Shown: piece after piece, positions 17,326 through 26,007 of the stretch | How positions within the stretch are numbered: position 1 is the first letter of the stretch | Layout of the letters: each line of letters opens with the position of its first letter | Source of the DNA: an uncultured Alphaproteobacteria bacterium | GTDB lineage: Bacteria > Pseudomonadota > Alphaproteobacteria > HIMB59 | DNA length: 64,000 nucleotides | Reading direction: 5' to 3' | Assembly: GCA_902621205.1 (NCBI GenBank) | Contig: CACNLH010000005.1 | Location: 1-64,000, forward strand | Notes under the pieces: generated by a model | What the model saw: only the letters and a program-made list of their open reading frames with translations | What the model was told of the DNA's origin: nothing | Databases searched by the model: none | Program-made: the position numbers and the translations under genes

Positions 17326-20087
17326 TGACTGATAATATTAAATTTAAAATTGATGGCAACGAATATGTAGCTGACAAAAATGAGTCGATTTGGGATGTCG
17401 CTAAAAAAAACAATATTGATATTCCTCATCTCTGTTATTCACCTGAGCCGGGTTATCGAGCAGACGGAAATTGTAGAGCATGTATGGTTGAAATTAAAGG
17501 GGAGAGAACTCTTGCAGCATCTTGTATCCGTAAACCTACTGAAGGCATGGAAGTTACAGTTAACTCTTCAAGAGCAGAAAAATCAAGATCTATGGTTTTT
17601 GAACTTCTTGTTTCTGACCAACCAGAAAAAAATAATTCTCCTGATCCCGAGTCAAAGTTTTGGAACTGGTCTGAGAAATTAGGTGTTAGTGAAAGTCGTT
17701 TTCCTAGCAAAGAAAAAATAGAATTAGATAGATCTCATAAAGCGATGAGTGTTAATTTAGACGCATGTATAAATTGTAATTTATGTGTTCGCGCTTGTCG
17801 TGAGGTTCAAGTAAACGACGTGATTGGAATGGCCTACAGAGGGTCTACAGCCAAAGTAATATTTGATTTAGATGACCCAATGGGCAATAGCACTTGTGTT
17901 GCTTGTGGAGAGTGCGTGCAAGCTTGCCCAACAGGTGCATTAATGGAGTCTTCATTAGTTAATGATCATGGGAAAAGAGAGTTTTATTCAGATAAAGTCG
18001 TAGAGAGTGTTTGTCCTTATTGTGGCGTAGGATGTCAAACTGAAGTACACGTAAAAGACGATAAAATTTTGTACGTAGATGGTAAAAATGGACCTGCTAA
18101 TGAAAATAGGTTATGCGTAAAAGGTAGATTTGGTTTTGACTATATCAATCATGATGGAAGACTCACTAAACCATTAGTAAGAAAAGCTGGTGTTAAAAAA
18201 GACCCAAATCTTGAAATTAAAGATGCTGATATCTATGATTATTTTGAAGAGACTACTTGGGAAGACGCAATCGAAAGAGCTTCATCTGGCCTTTTAAATT
18301 TAAAAGAAGATCATGGACCAAAAAGTTTAGCTGGTTTTGGTTCAGCAAAGTGTTCTAATGAGGAGGCTTACTTATTTCAAAAATTGGTTAGAGTTGGTTT
18401 CGGATCAAATAATGTAGATCACTGTACTAGACTTTGTCACGCATCTTCTGTTGCAGCACTGATGGAATGTGTAAACTCTGGGGCTGTGTCAGCTCCTTTT
18501 ATGTCTGCATCTGATGCTGACTGTGTAATTGTAATAGGTGCAAGGCCTACAGAAAACCACCCTGTTGCAGCAACCTATCTTAAACGCGCAGCAAAAAGAG
18601 GCTCCAAGTTAGTTGTTATGGATCCAAGAAAGCAAGGTTTAACAAAACATGCTACCTATAACTTGCAATTTAAAGCGGGTACTGATGTTGCAATGCTCAA
18701 CGCACTTTTATTCACCATTGTTGAAGAGAAACTTTATGACGAACAATATATTCAAGGACAAACTGAGGGTTTTGAAAAATTGCAAGAGGAGATAAAAGAT
18801 TTTTCTCCTGAAAAAATGGAAGCCATTTGTGGTATCAAAGCTCAAGAGCTACGAGAAGTTGCTAGGCTTTATGCTAAATCAGAGAGATCTATTATCTTTT
18901 GGGGTATGGGAGTATCTCAACATGTACATGGAACAGATAATGCTAGATGTTTAATAGCTCTAGCTTTAACTACAGGTCAAATTGGAAGAGAGGGTACGGG
19001 GTTACATCCTTTAAGAGGACAAAATAATGTCCAAGGTGCATCTGATGCTGGATTAATTCCAATGGTCTTTCCTGATTATCAGTCAGTTGAAGACGGAAGT
19101 ATTCACCAGAAATATGAAAACTTTTGGAAGACAGGTCTTGATGATAAAAAAGGTTTAACCGTTGTAGAAGTTATTAACAAAATTTTAGAAGATGAGATCA
19201 AAGGTATGTATATTATGGGCGAAAATCCTGCAATGTCTGATCCTGATCAAAATCATGCAAGAGCTGCGTTAGCTAAATTAGATCATTTAGTTGTTCAAGA
19301 TATTTTCATGACTGAAACTGCCTGGCATGCAGATGTAATCTTACCTTCATCAGCCCATGCTGAAAAAACTGGGACTTATACAAATACTAACAGACAAGTC
19401 CAATTAGGTCGCCAAGCAGTACCACCTCCTGGTTCAGCCAGACAGGATTGGTGGATCACTCAAGCTATAGCTCAAGGTATGGGTTTAGATTGGAGTTATC
19501 TACATCCAAGAGATATTTTTAATGAAATGGCTCAAGTAATGCCTTCTCTAAAAAATATTACTTATGAAAGATTAGAAAATGAAAATTCTGTCACATACCC
19601 TTGTGATGATCCAAATAAACCTGGAAATGAAATTATATTCAATGAAAACTTTCCAACTGCAAATGGAAGGGGAAAAATAGTACCAGCTAAACTAATCCCC
19701 CCAGCAGAGCTACCAGATGATGACTTCCCGATGATATTAACAACAGGAAGGTTATTAGAGCATTGGCATACTGGGTCTATGACAAGAAGAGCGAATGTTT
19801 TGGATCATTTAGAACCCGAAGCTATAGTCAGTATGAATAGATGGGATATGAAAAGGATGACAATTAATCCAGGAGATCAAGTTTTAGTTAAGACAAAAAG
19901 AGGATCGCTAGCTATTAAGGTCAGAAGTGACAGAGAAATTCCTGAAGGTATGGTTTTCATGCCATTTTGTTTTGCTGAGGCTGCTGCAAATGTACTTACA
20001 AACCCGCAGTTAGATCCTATTGGTAAAATTCCTGAGTTTAAGTTTAGCGCAGCAAGTGTTGAAAAAATTCAACCCTCAGTAAACTAA
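17325..20087 (+). CDS. fdsA: NAD-dependent formate dehydrogenase alpha (catalytic) subunit
   Basis: A 920-residue molybdenum formate dehydrogenase of the DMSO reductase family. In order: a [2Fe-2S] ferredoxin domain (Cys37, 50, 53, 67), two [4Fe-4S] clusters of a NuoG-like region (Cys148/151/154/158 and Cys191/194/197/201), the catalytic-domain [4Fe-4S] site (Cys230/233/237/264), then the Mo-bis-MGD core. Cys371 in TRLCHASSV aligns with the selenocysteine or cysteine that binds molybdenum in formate dehydrogenases, and His372 with the conserved catalytic histidine. The C-terminal TTGRLLEHWHTGSMTRR is the family's cofactor-binding region. It oxidises formate to CO2, soluble in the cytoplasm since no Tat signal is present. 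No fdsC or fdsD follows. Confidence 0.93.
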   Translation: MTDNIKFKIDGNEYVADKNESIWDVAKKNNIDIPHLCYSPEPGYRADGNCRACMVEIKGERTLAASCIRKPTEGMEVTVNSSRAEKSRSMVFELLVSDQPEKNNSPDPESKFWNWSEKLGVSESRFPSKEKIELDRSHKAMSVNLDACINCNLCVRACREVQVNDVIGMAYRGSTAKVIFDLDDPMGNSTCVACGECVQACPTGALMESSLVNDHGKREFYSDKVVESVCPYCGVGCQTEVHVKDDKILYVDGKNGPANENRLCVKGRFGFDYINHDGRLTKPLVRKAGVKKDPNLEIKDADIYDYFEETTWEDAIERASSGLLNLKEDHGPKSLAGFGSAKCSNEEAYLFQKLVRVGFGSNNVDHCTRLCHASSVAALMECVNSGAVSAPFMSASDADCVIVIGARPTENHPVAATYLKRAAKRGSKLVVMDPRKQGLTKHATYNLQFKAGTDVAMLNALLFTIVEEKLYDEQYIQGQTEGFEKLQEEIKDFSPEKMEAICGIKAQELREVARLYAKSERSIIFWGMGVSQHVHGTDNARCLIALALTTGQIGREGTGLHPLRGQNNVQGASDAGLIPMVFPDYQSVEDGSIHQKYENFWKTGLDDKKGLTVVEVINKILEDEIKGMYIMGENPAMSDPDQNHARAALAKLDHLVVQDIFMTETAWHADVILPSSAHAEKTGTYTNTNRQVQLGRQAVPPPGSARQDWWITQAIAQGMGLDWSYLHPRDIFNEMAQVMPSLKNITYERLENENSVTYPCDDPNKPGNEIIFNENFPTANGRGKIVPAKLIPPAELPDDDFPMILTTGRLLEHWHTGSMTRRANVLDHLEPEAIVSMNRWDMKRMTINPGDQVLVKTKRGSLAIKVRSDREIPEGMVFMPFCFAEAAANVLTNPQLDPIGKIPEFKFSAASVEKIQPSVN

Positions 20088-20088
20088 T

Positions 20089-20616
20089 TTAAAAAATACT
20101 TATAATGTTTTTGATCGGTATGTCTTTAATATAAACAATTAAACCTATAAGAACTATTATTAGAAAATTTATTGTCATTATAAAACGAAACAAATTAAAA
20201 TTTGATTTATGTAAATCATTTTCATTTTCAAGAACCAGTAATGATTTGTTCTGCTGAATTGATGATTGATTATTTATTTGATGAAAAAAACTTAAGTTAC
20301 CATCAAGTTTTTGATAAACCGGTTCATGAACTTCTCTGATACTTGATTTATTATTCAGGAATGTATCAATTGTATTAATTTTTCTTTCTAAAGACTCAAT
20401 TTTTAATTTCAGTACATCAAAATCAGATTTATTTTTCAAATTACTAGCTTTTATTCTTGGTGATGAGTCATCTACTTTTGGATTATAGTCTTTATTTTCT
20501 AATTGATTTTTTATTTCAGCTAATGAGTCTAAAATTTTCTTTGACTTTTCTTCGTTAAGTCTTGGATTATTATTTTTTGTAGTATCTCTCCCAAATTGAT
20601 CAATATCCGAAACCAT
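20089..20616 (-). CDS. Hypothetical protein with a C-terminal transmembrane helix
   Basis: I do not recognise this 175-residue protein. It has a hydrophilic, Asn/Lys/Asp-rich N-terminal half, a short predicted coiled-coil stretch (around DVLKLKIESLERKINTI) and a single hydrophobic helix near the C-terminus (roughly residues 141-161) followed by a short tail, an arrangement like tail-anchored proteins. It is convergent with fdsA, one base apart. Upstream on the same strand are tRNA-Thr and rlmB. Nothing ties it to formate metabolism except position. Codon use looks like its neighbours. Confidence 0.6.
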   Translation of the reverse strand: MVSDIDQFGRDTTKNNNPRLNEEKSKKILDSLAEIKNQLENKDYNPKVDDSSPRIKASNLKNKSDFDVLKLKIESLERKINTIDTFLNNKSSIREVHEPVYQKLDGNLSFFHQINNQSSIQQNKSLLVLENENDLHKSNFNLFRFIMTINFLIIVLIGLIVYIKDIPIKNIISIF

Positions 20617-20690
20617 AGATTTTAAACTTAATGTAAGTATTGAAAATAATCAATTATATGTGTTTAAGGGTTGTTTCTAACAAAAGTGAA

Positions 20691-20766
<76 letters not shown>

Positions 20767-20807
20767 ATTGTGTTATTATTTATATTAAAATCTAAAATAA
20801 ACAATAT

Positions 20808-21530
20808 TTAAAAAATACTAATTTTGAAATGATATGCAGCAATTGCTAAAGAATTTGCTGCATTATAACTATCAATACCACTTACATTTTCTTGAGGGAT
20901 ACTTATTTTAAAGTCACTCTTTGTTAAAATATTTCTTCTAATCCCTTTTCCTTCACTTCCAACAATGATGACAGATTTTTTATCAAAATTAAACTCTCTG
21001 TTCATTTCCTGACCACTCATATCTAAGGAATAAGTCCAATAGCCAGATTTTTTTAGAACTTCTATTGTTCTGTTAATGTTTTTAGAGACATGATATTTCA
21101 ACACTTCAACGGCTCCTGAAGAGGTTAATGACGTTACATCGTTAATATCTGCCGAAGAATGCTCTGATAGTAATAGACCATCAGCTCCCATCAACAGAGC
21201 CGTTCTCATTATGTTTCCAAGGTTATTTTGGTCTGTAATCTGATCGGCTATAATAATAAGAGATTTTTTGGTGTTTATAATAATTTCCTCTAAATTGGAG
21301 GGTTTATACTTTTCTCTTCTTATAACTATATCACTGATAAATCTATCATTTTTAATAACAAGTCTATTAATATCGCTTTTCTTTAGTAACTTTGTCTTAT
21401 TATTCAGTTTATTTTGATCTATCAACTTTGCAAAAGCTGAATGTCTCTCAATATTTATAAAAATTTCAATAATTTTATCAGGGTTATGAATTATACAACT
21501 AGTGCAAGAATTAGCCCCTGAAATAAGCAT
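20808..21530 (-). CDS. rlmB: TrmH/SpoU-family RNA 2'-O-methyltransferase, probably 23S rRNA Gm2251 (RlmB)
   Basis: A 240-residue SPOUT-class methyltransferase. Motif 1 is NLGNIMRTALLMGADGLLL, motif 2 is IIVGSEGKGIR, and motif 3 is the C-terminal SYNAANSLAIAAY, together forming the knotted SAM site. An N-terminal L30e-like substrate-binding domain (about residues 1-75) precedes it, as in RlmB. The position just before the tRNA-Tyr/tRNA-Gly/tuf cluster is the usual alphaproteobacterial rlmB location. Specificity for 23S G2251 is inferred from family and position; other TrmH-type enzymes modify tRNA. Confidence 0.8.
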   Translation of the reverse strand: MLISGANSCTSCIIHNPDKIIEIFINIERHSAFAKLIDQNKLNNKTKLLKKSDINRLVIKNDRFISDIVIRREKYKPSNLEEIIINTKKSLIIIADQITDQNNLGNIMRTALLMGADGLLLSEHSSADINDVTSLTSSGAVEVLKYHVSKNINRTIEVLKKSGYWTYSLDMSGQEMNREFNFDKKSVIIVGSEGKGIRRNILTKSDFKISIPQENVSGIDSYNAANSLAIAAYHFKISIF

Positions 21531-21565
21531 TGTTTTTAAATAACAGTAAAAATTAACTAAGTCTA

Positions 21566-21593
21566 TTGACTTTCAAAGACAATTATCTATTAA
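21566..21593 (+). promoter_or_regulatory. Candidate promoter for the tRNA-Tyr/tRNA-Gly/tuf unit
   Basis: TTGACT (21566-21571) and TATTAA (21588-21593) are separated by 16 bases, and predicted initiation near 21600 is just before tRNA-Tyr at 21618. It sits in the 87-base gap between divergent rlmB and tRNA-Tyr. A sigma-70-like signal here is expected for a strongly expressed tRNA/tuf operon. Confidence 0.55.
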
Positions 21594-21617
21594 TCAACAC
21601 CTGATTTTAAACACTTT

Positions 21618-21703
21618 GGAGGGATGGCCGAGTGGTTAAAGGCGGCAGACTGTAAATCTGTTCACGCAAGTGTACGTAGGTTCGAATCCTACTCCCTCCA
21701 CCA
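21618..21703 (+). tRNA. tRNA-Tyr (anticodon GTA)
   Basis: An 86-base class II tRNA with acceptor GGAGGGA/TCCCTCC, anticodon loop CTGTAAA, a long variable arm, T loop TTCGAAT and encoded CCA. It is the first of two tRNAs ahead of tuf. Confidence 0.96.
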
Positions 21704-21795
21704 CTTTTTTCACTTTTCTTATTGAATTTTAAAGAAAAATTAGTAGTTTATCGGAACTCACAAGGATTTGATTTTGTGGATGTTTTGAAGTGGTT

Positions 21796-21813
21796 ACCCG
21801 CTAAATTGCGGGT
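21796..21813 (+). repeat. Inverted repeat overlapping the 5' end of tRNA-Gly
   Basis: ACCCGC (21796-21801) is an exact reverse complement of GCGGGT (21808-21813), the 5' acceptor strand of tRNA-Gly, with a 6-base loop. The upstream arm repeats the tRNA's own 3' acceptor strand (ACCCGCT), so the precursor could form a competing hairpin. Confidence 0.5.
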
Positions 21814-21881
21814 GTAGCTTAATGGTAAAGCTCCAGCCTTCCAAGCTGGCTACGAGGGTTCGATTCCCTTCACCCGCTCCA
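21808..21881 (+). tRNA. tRNA-Gly (anticodon TCC)
   Basis: A 74-base tRNA with acceptor GCGGGTG/CACCCGC, anticodon stem CCAGC/GCTGG, loop CTTCCAA, T loop TTCGATT and encoded CCA. It lies between tRNA-Tyr and tuf, 51 bases ahead of the tuf start. Confidence 0.96.
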
Positions 21882-21932
21882 AGTACATTGTAAAATTAAG
21901 TAATAGATATTAAAAAGAGGTAACAACTTAAA

Positions 21933-23123
21933 ATGACTAAAGAAAAATTTGACAGATCGAAAGAACACGTCAACATCGGAACTATCGGTCACGTCGACCA
22001 TGGTAAAACTACACTTACTGCAGCTATAACAAAAGTTTTGGCAGAAAAAGGTGGTGCAGAGTTTACAGCGTATGATGAAATTGATAAAGCACCTGAAGAA
22101 AAAGAGAGAGGTATAACAATTTCAACAGCGCACGTCGAGTATTCAACTGATAAAAGACACTATGCTCACGTCGACTGTCCAGGTCACGCAGACTACGTAA
22201 AAAATATGATTACAGGTGCTGCTCAGATGGACGGAGGTATTTTAGTTGTTAACGCAGCTGATGGTCCAATGCCTCAAACACGTGAACACATTCTTTTAGC
22301 TAGACAGGTTGGTGTACCAGCACTAGTTGTTTACTTAAATAAAGTTGATCAAGTAGATGATCAAGAATTATTAGAACTTGTAGAAGTTGAAATAAGAGAG
22401 CTACTATCAAAATATGATTTCCCTGGTGATGATATTCCAATCGTTAAAGGATCAGCTCTTGCGGCTGTAGAAGACAGAGACGAAAATATTGGTAAAAACT
22501 CAATCATTGAATTAATGTCAAAAATTGATGAGTATATTCCTGCTCCTACAAGAGAATTAGATAAACCTTTCTTGATGCCAGTTGAAGACGTATTTTCTAT
22601 TTCTGGAAGAGGTACTGTTGTTACTGGAAGAGTTGAACAAGGTGTTATTAAACCAGGTGAAGAAATTGAAATTATTGGTTTAAAAGATACAACCAAAACA
22701 GTTTGTACCGGAGTTGAGATGTTTAGAAAACTATTAGACTCAGGTGAAGCTGGAGATAATATTGGTGCTCTTCTTCGTGGAACCAAAAAGGAAGAGGTTG
22801 AAAGAGGCCAAGTTTTGGCAGCTCCTGGTAGTATAAAACCTCACAAAAAATTTAAAGCAGAGATTTATGCTTTAAGCAAAGAAGAGGGTGGAAGACACAC
22901 TCCTTTCTTTGCAAATTACAGACCTCAGTTTTATTTTAGAACTACTGATGTTACTGGTTCAATTAAATTGCCTGAAGGTACTGAAATGGTAATGCCTGGA
23001 GATAATATTACACTTGAAGTTGAGTTACTTGCTCCTATCGCAATGAATAACAATTTACGTTTTGCTATTCGTGAAGGTGGTAGAACTGTTGGCTCAGGAG
23101 TTGTTTCAGAGATTATCGAATAA
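21933..23123 (+). CDS. tuf: Elongation factor Tu
   Basis: A 396-residue EF-Tu, the GTPase delivering aminoacyl-tRNA to the ribosome. GHVDHGKT (19-26) is the P-loop, [12 protein letters not shown] is switch II/G3, and NKVD is G4; domains 2 and 3 are complete. A ribosome-binding site AAGAGG lies upstream. It sits between tRNA-Gly and tRNA-Trp. A second tuf usually found after fusA is absent there, so this may be the only copy, though the rest of the genome is not visible. Confidence 0.98.
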   Translation: MTKEKFDRSKEHVNIGTIGHVDHGKTTLTAAITKVLAEKGGAEFTAYDEIDKAPEEKERGITISTAHVEYSTDKRHYAHVDCPGHADYVKNMITGAAQMDGGILVVNAADGPMPQTREHILLARQVGVPALVVYLNKVDQVDDQELLELVEVEIRELLSKYDFPGDDIPIVKGSALAAVEDRDENIGKNSIIELMSKIDEYIPAPTRELDKPFLMPVEDVFSISGRGTVVTGRVEQGVIKPGEEIEIIGLKDTTKTVCTGVEMFRKLLDSGEAGDNIGALLRGTKKEEVERGQVLAAPGSIKPHKKFKAEIYALSKEEGGRHTPFFANYRPQFYFRTTDVTGSIKLPEGTEMVMPGDNITLEVELLAPIAMNNNLRFAIREGGRTVGSGVVSEIIE

Positions 23124-23152
23124 AAATATTCTCTGCAGTAATACTAATATGA

Positions 23153-23228
23153 AGGAGTGTAGCTCAATTGGTAGAGCGCCGGTCTCCAAAACCGGAGGTT
23201 GCGGGTTCGATGCCTGCCACTCCTGCCA
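23153..23228 (+). tRNA. tRNA-Trp (anticodon CCA)
   Basis: A 76-base tRNA with acceptor AGGAGTG/CACTCCT, anticodon stem CCGGT/ACCGG, loop CTCCAAA, T loop TTCGATG and encoded CCA. It lies 29 bases after tuf and 16 bases before secE, the typical alphaproteobacterial order. Confidence 0.96.
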
Positions 23229-23244
23229 AAAATATAAATAAAAT

Positions 23245-23430
23245 ATGAAATTTAATCCTGCTAAATATTTAAGAGAAGTTCGACAGGAGGTATCTAAAGT
23301 TACCTGGCCCTCCAAGAGAGAGACTTTCACATCAGCGGGTATCGTTTTGGTTGTAATTAGTATTGCTGCAATTATTTTAATGCTCTTAGACCAATTTTTT
23401 TCTTTTATCGTGAGAATAGTTCTAGGATAA
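23245..23430 (+). CDS. secE: Preprotein translocase subunit SecE
   Basis: A 61-residue protein of the short SecE type with one transmembrane helix. The amphipathic VRQEVSKVTWPSKRET segment precedes the membrane helix (about residues 30-56). SecE clamps SecY in the inner-membrane translocon. It is immediately followed by nusG, as in most bacteria, and SecY is encoded later in this window. Confidence 0.93.
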   Translation: MKFNPAKYLREVRQEVSKVTWPSKRETFTSAGIVLVVISIAAIILMLLDQFFSFIVRIVLG

Positions 23431-23434
23431 TTTA

Positions 23435-23980
23435 ATGGTTGAAAATACTGATACATCAAAGTGGTATGTTGTACACTGCCACTCTGGTTTTGAGAAAAAA
23501 GTTGCAGACTCAATTTTAGATGAGGCCAAAAAAGTCAATTTAGAAGACTCGATTTCTGAAGTATCCGTCCCTACTCAAGCAGTAGTGGAGGTAAGAAGAG
23601 GTGTTAGAGTTAACTCTGAAAAAAAATTTTTCCCAGGATATGTTTTAATCAAGATGATAATGAACGATGACACCTGGCATTTAGTTAGAGATATACCAAA
23701 AGTTTCAAATTTTCTTGGTACGAAAGATAAGCCAATTGCCATATCTGAACGAGAGGTATCTAAATTATTACAAGATATTACTGAAGGTGTTGATAATCCT
23801 AAACCAAAGTTTGAGTATGAAGTTGGTGAACAGATTAAGGTGTCTGATGGTCCATTTGCTTCATTTAGTGGTATTATAGAAGAGGTTGACAGTTCAAGAC
23901 AAAAGCTTAAAGTGTCCGTCTCAATTTTTGGGAGACCGACACCTTTAGAACTAGATTATTCACAAGTGGTTAAGGGCTAA
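23435..23980 (+). CDS. nusG: Transcription termination/antitermination factor NusG
   Basis: A 181-residue NusG. The N-terminal NGN domain ([19 protein letters not shown]) binds RNA polymerase across the cleft, and the C-terminal KOW domain ([23 protein letters not shown]) contacts Rho or ribosomal protein S10. Length and motifs are standard. It follows secE after 4 bases and precedes rplK by 4 bases, so it is part of the same unit. Confidence 0.97.
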   Translation: MVENTDTSKWYVVHCHSGFEKKVADSILDEAKKVNLEDSISEVSVPTQAVVEVRRGVRVNSEKKFFPGYVLIKMIMNDDTWHLVRDIPKVSNFLGTKDKPIAISEREVSKLLQDITEGVDNPKPKFEYEVGEQIKVSDGPFASFSGIIEEVDSSRQKLKVSVSIFGRPTPLELDYSQVVKG

Positions 23981-23984
23981 TAAC

Positions 23985-24410
23985 ATGGCTAAAGAAGTTT
24001 TAGGATACATAAAATTACAAATTCCAGCTGGTTCAGCTAATCCTGCACCTCCTGTTGGCCCTGCTTTGGGTCAAAAGGGATTAAACATTCAAGATTTTTG
24101 TAAACAGTTTAATGATAAGACAAAAGATTTGGAAAAAGGTGCACCTATCCCAACCATAATTACAGCATACAAAGATAGATCATTTGATTTTGTTACAAAA
24201 AAACCACCCGTTACTTTTTATTTAAAAAAAGCTGCAAAAATAAAAAAAGGCTGTCAAACGCCTGGTAGAGCAAAATTAGGCAAAGTTACAATGAAACAGG
24301 TAGAAGAGATAGCAAAAGAAAAATTAGAAGATCTTAACGCCTATGATGTTGATCAAGCATCAAAAATCATACTCGGATCAGCAAGGTCAATGGGAATGGA
24401 AATTGTATAA
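23985..24410 (+). CDS. rplK: 50S ribosomal protein L11
   Basis: A 141-residue L11. The N-terminal [26 protein letters not shown] and the C-terminal RNA-binding [11 protein letters not shown] are diagnostic. L11 forms the GTPase-associated stalk base with L10 on 23S rRNA. Its TAA overlaps the rplA ATG. Confidence 0.98.
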   Translation: MAKEVLGYIKLQIPAGSANPAPPVGPALGQKGLNIQDFCKQFNDKTKDLEKGAPIPTIITAYKDRSFDFVTKKPPVTFYLKKAAKIKKGCQTPGRAKLGKVTMKQVEEIAKEKLEDLNAYDVDQASKIILGSARSMGMEIV

Positions 24411-25084
24411 TGAATTTAACTAAGAACAAAAAAAAACAAATCGAAGGTATAGACTTTACAAAGTCATACAAAATATCTGATGCAGTTAAAATTATTAAAG
24501 AAAAAAAATATGTTAAATTTGATGAGTCTTTAGAAGTATCAATCAATACAGGTATTGATTCTAAGCAGTCTGATCAAAATGTCAGAGGTAGTTTTATACC
24601 TCCTCATGGTTTAGGAAAAAAATTTCAAATCGCAGTTTTTGCTCAAGGAAAAGCTGCAGAGGAGGCTAAAGCAGCTGGTGCTAAACATGTTGGAGGAGAT
24701 GAATTGGTTGCTACTCTTGAAAAAAAGATTGACGTAGATGTAATTGTAGCTACTCCAGACATGATGTCTGTTGTAAGTAAAATTGCTAAAATTTTAGGTC
24801 CAAAGGGCTTAATGCCTAATCCTAAAACAGGCACCGTTACAAATGATATAAAAAGTACAATTGAAAATATCAATAAAGGACTTGTAGCTTATAAAAATGA
24901 TAAAGCAGGAACCATACATGCCGCTTTAGGTAAAGTTAGTTTTGACGAAATTAAATTAACTGAAAACGTAACTTCTTTTATTGATGAAATAAAAAAAATA
25001 AAACCGTCAGGATTGAAGGGTAACTTTGTGAATTCTGTTTATCTATCTTCTTCTATGGGTTTTGGTTTAAGGGTTGAGATTTAA
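24410..25084 (+). CDS. rplA: 50S ribosomal protein L1
   Basis: A 224-residue L1 with the expected VRGSFIPPHGLGK segment (VRGTV.LPHGTGK in most species) and GPKGLMPNPKTGTVT. L1 forms the mobile stalk that helps release deacylated tRNA and in many bacteria represses its own rplK-rplA mRNA. It overlaps rplK by one base and rplJ by one base. Confidence 0.98.
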   Translation: MNLTKNKKKQIEGIDFTKSYKISDAVKIIKEKKYVKFDESLEVSINTGIDSKQSDQNVRGSFIPPHGLGKKFQIAVFAQGKAAEEAKAAGAKHVGGDELVATLEKKIDVDVIVATPDMMSVVSKIAKILGPKGLMPNPKTGTVTNDIKSTIENINKGLVAYKNDKAGTIHAALGKVSFDEIKLTENVTSFIDEIKKIKPSGLKGNFVNSVYLSSSMGFGLRVEI

Positions 25085-25590
25085 TGAATAAAGCTGAAAA
25101 ACAACAATATATTGAAAACCTTGATCAAATGTCAAAGGATTATTCTGCAATATTTGTTGCATCGTTTTCAGAGATGTCAGTAAAAGAAATGATCGAATTC
25201 CGAACTGAAATTAGAAATAACGATGGAGTAACTAAAGTTTCCAAAAATAATATTGTTAAAATATTTGTTAACAAAGATGATGAAAAAAAAGGTCTAATTG
25301 ATTTTTTATCTAATCAAAAATTATTAATTTTTACAAATAATCCTGTTGGAACTGCAAAAGTTTGTAAAAAATTTGAAAAAGATTTAAAAAAGCTATCTGC
25401 AGAGGCAGCTTTTTTTGATAACCAGCTATATTCTAAAGAGGATATAGCAAAGGTTGCAACTTTACCTTCTCTTGAAGAAATAAGAGGAAAAATAGTTGGA
25501 TTGATTAATGCTCCTGCTTCAAAGCTTGTAAGATTATTACAAAGACCAGATCAGGATATCATTTCAATACTACAAAATAAAAAAGACTAA
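25084..25590 (+). CDS. rplJ: 50S ribosomal protein L10
   Basis: A 168-residue L10, the scaffold that carries L7/L12 dimers on the stalk. The N-terminal rRNA-binding domain and C-terminal helix (AKVATLPSLEEIRGKIVGLINAP) are recognisable. In E. coli a long leader before rplJ gives L10 autoregulation. Here rplA and rplJ overlap by one base, so any such control element would have to lie inside rplA. Confidence 0.95.
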   Translation: MNKAEKQQYIENLDQMSKDYSAIFVASFSEMSVKEMIEFRTEIRNNDGVTKVSKNNIVKIFVNKDDEKKGLIDFLSNQKLLIFTNNPVGTAKVCKKFEKDLKKLSAEAAFFDNQLYSKEDIAKVATLPSLEEIRGKIVGLINAPASKLVRLLQRPDQDIISILQNKKD

Positions 25591-25608
25591 TTAGGGAGAG
25601 ACAAAAAA

Positions 25609-25983
25609 ATGGCAGATTTAAATAAAATTGTTGATGAGCTATCAACACTAACAGTAATGGAAGCAGCAGAACTTTCAAAACTTTTAGAAGAAAAATGGGG
25701 TGTAACTGCAGCAGCACCTGTAGCAGTAGCAGCAGGTGGAGCAGCTCCTGCAGCTGATGCAGCAGAAGAAAAAGATGCTTTTGATGTTGTTTTATCAGCA
25801 GCTGGTGATCAAAAAATTAATGTTATTAAGGAAGTAAGAGCTATTACTGGTCTTGGTTTAAAAGAAGCTAAAGACATGGTTGAAGGTGCTCCTAAAACCT
25901 TAAAAGAAGGAGTTAAGAAAGAAGAGGCGGAGGCTATGAAGACACAGCTAGAAGCCGCTGGCGCAAAAGTAGAACTTAAATAA
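25609..25983 (+). CDS. rplL: 50S ribosomal protein L7/L12
   Basis: A 124-residue L7/L12: an N-terminal dimerisation helix ([22 protein letters not shown]), an Ala/Pro-rich hinge (about residues 37-55), and the factor-binding C-terminal domain ([15 protein letters not shown]). It recruits translation GTPases. A good ribosome-binding site (AGGGAGA) precedes the ATG. The next gene, rpoB, is 24 bases away with no attenuator-like hairpin visible. Confidence 0.98.
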   Translation: MADLNKIVDELSTLTVMEAAELSKLLEEKWGVTAAAPVAVAAGGAAPAADAAEEKDAFDVVLSAAGDQKINVIKEVRAITGLGLKEAKDMVEGAPKTLKEGVKKEEAEAMKTQLEAAGAKVELK

Positions 25984-26007
25984 ATATTTTTATAGGTTCT
26001 ATAAAAT

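Noticed and set aside
15628-20087. Complex I (nuoEFG) genes
   Set aside because: The NuoE-F-G-like modules are followed by a catalytic formate dehydrogenase core with Cys371-His372, and no other nuo genes are present.
21704-21807. Small RNA gene between tRNA-Tyr and tRNA-Gly
   Set aside because: The stretch is about 100 bases with only weak pairings (such as CACAA/TTGTG) and no terminator; there is not enough to call an RNA gene.
22361-22786. Long minus-strand open frame inside tuf, and similar ones inside rpoB, rpoC, nusG and other genes
   Set aside because: They are antisense shadows of strongly coding genes, with no recognisable domain and no ribosome-binding site.
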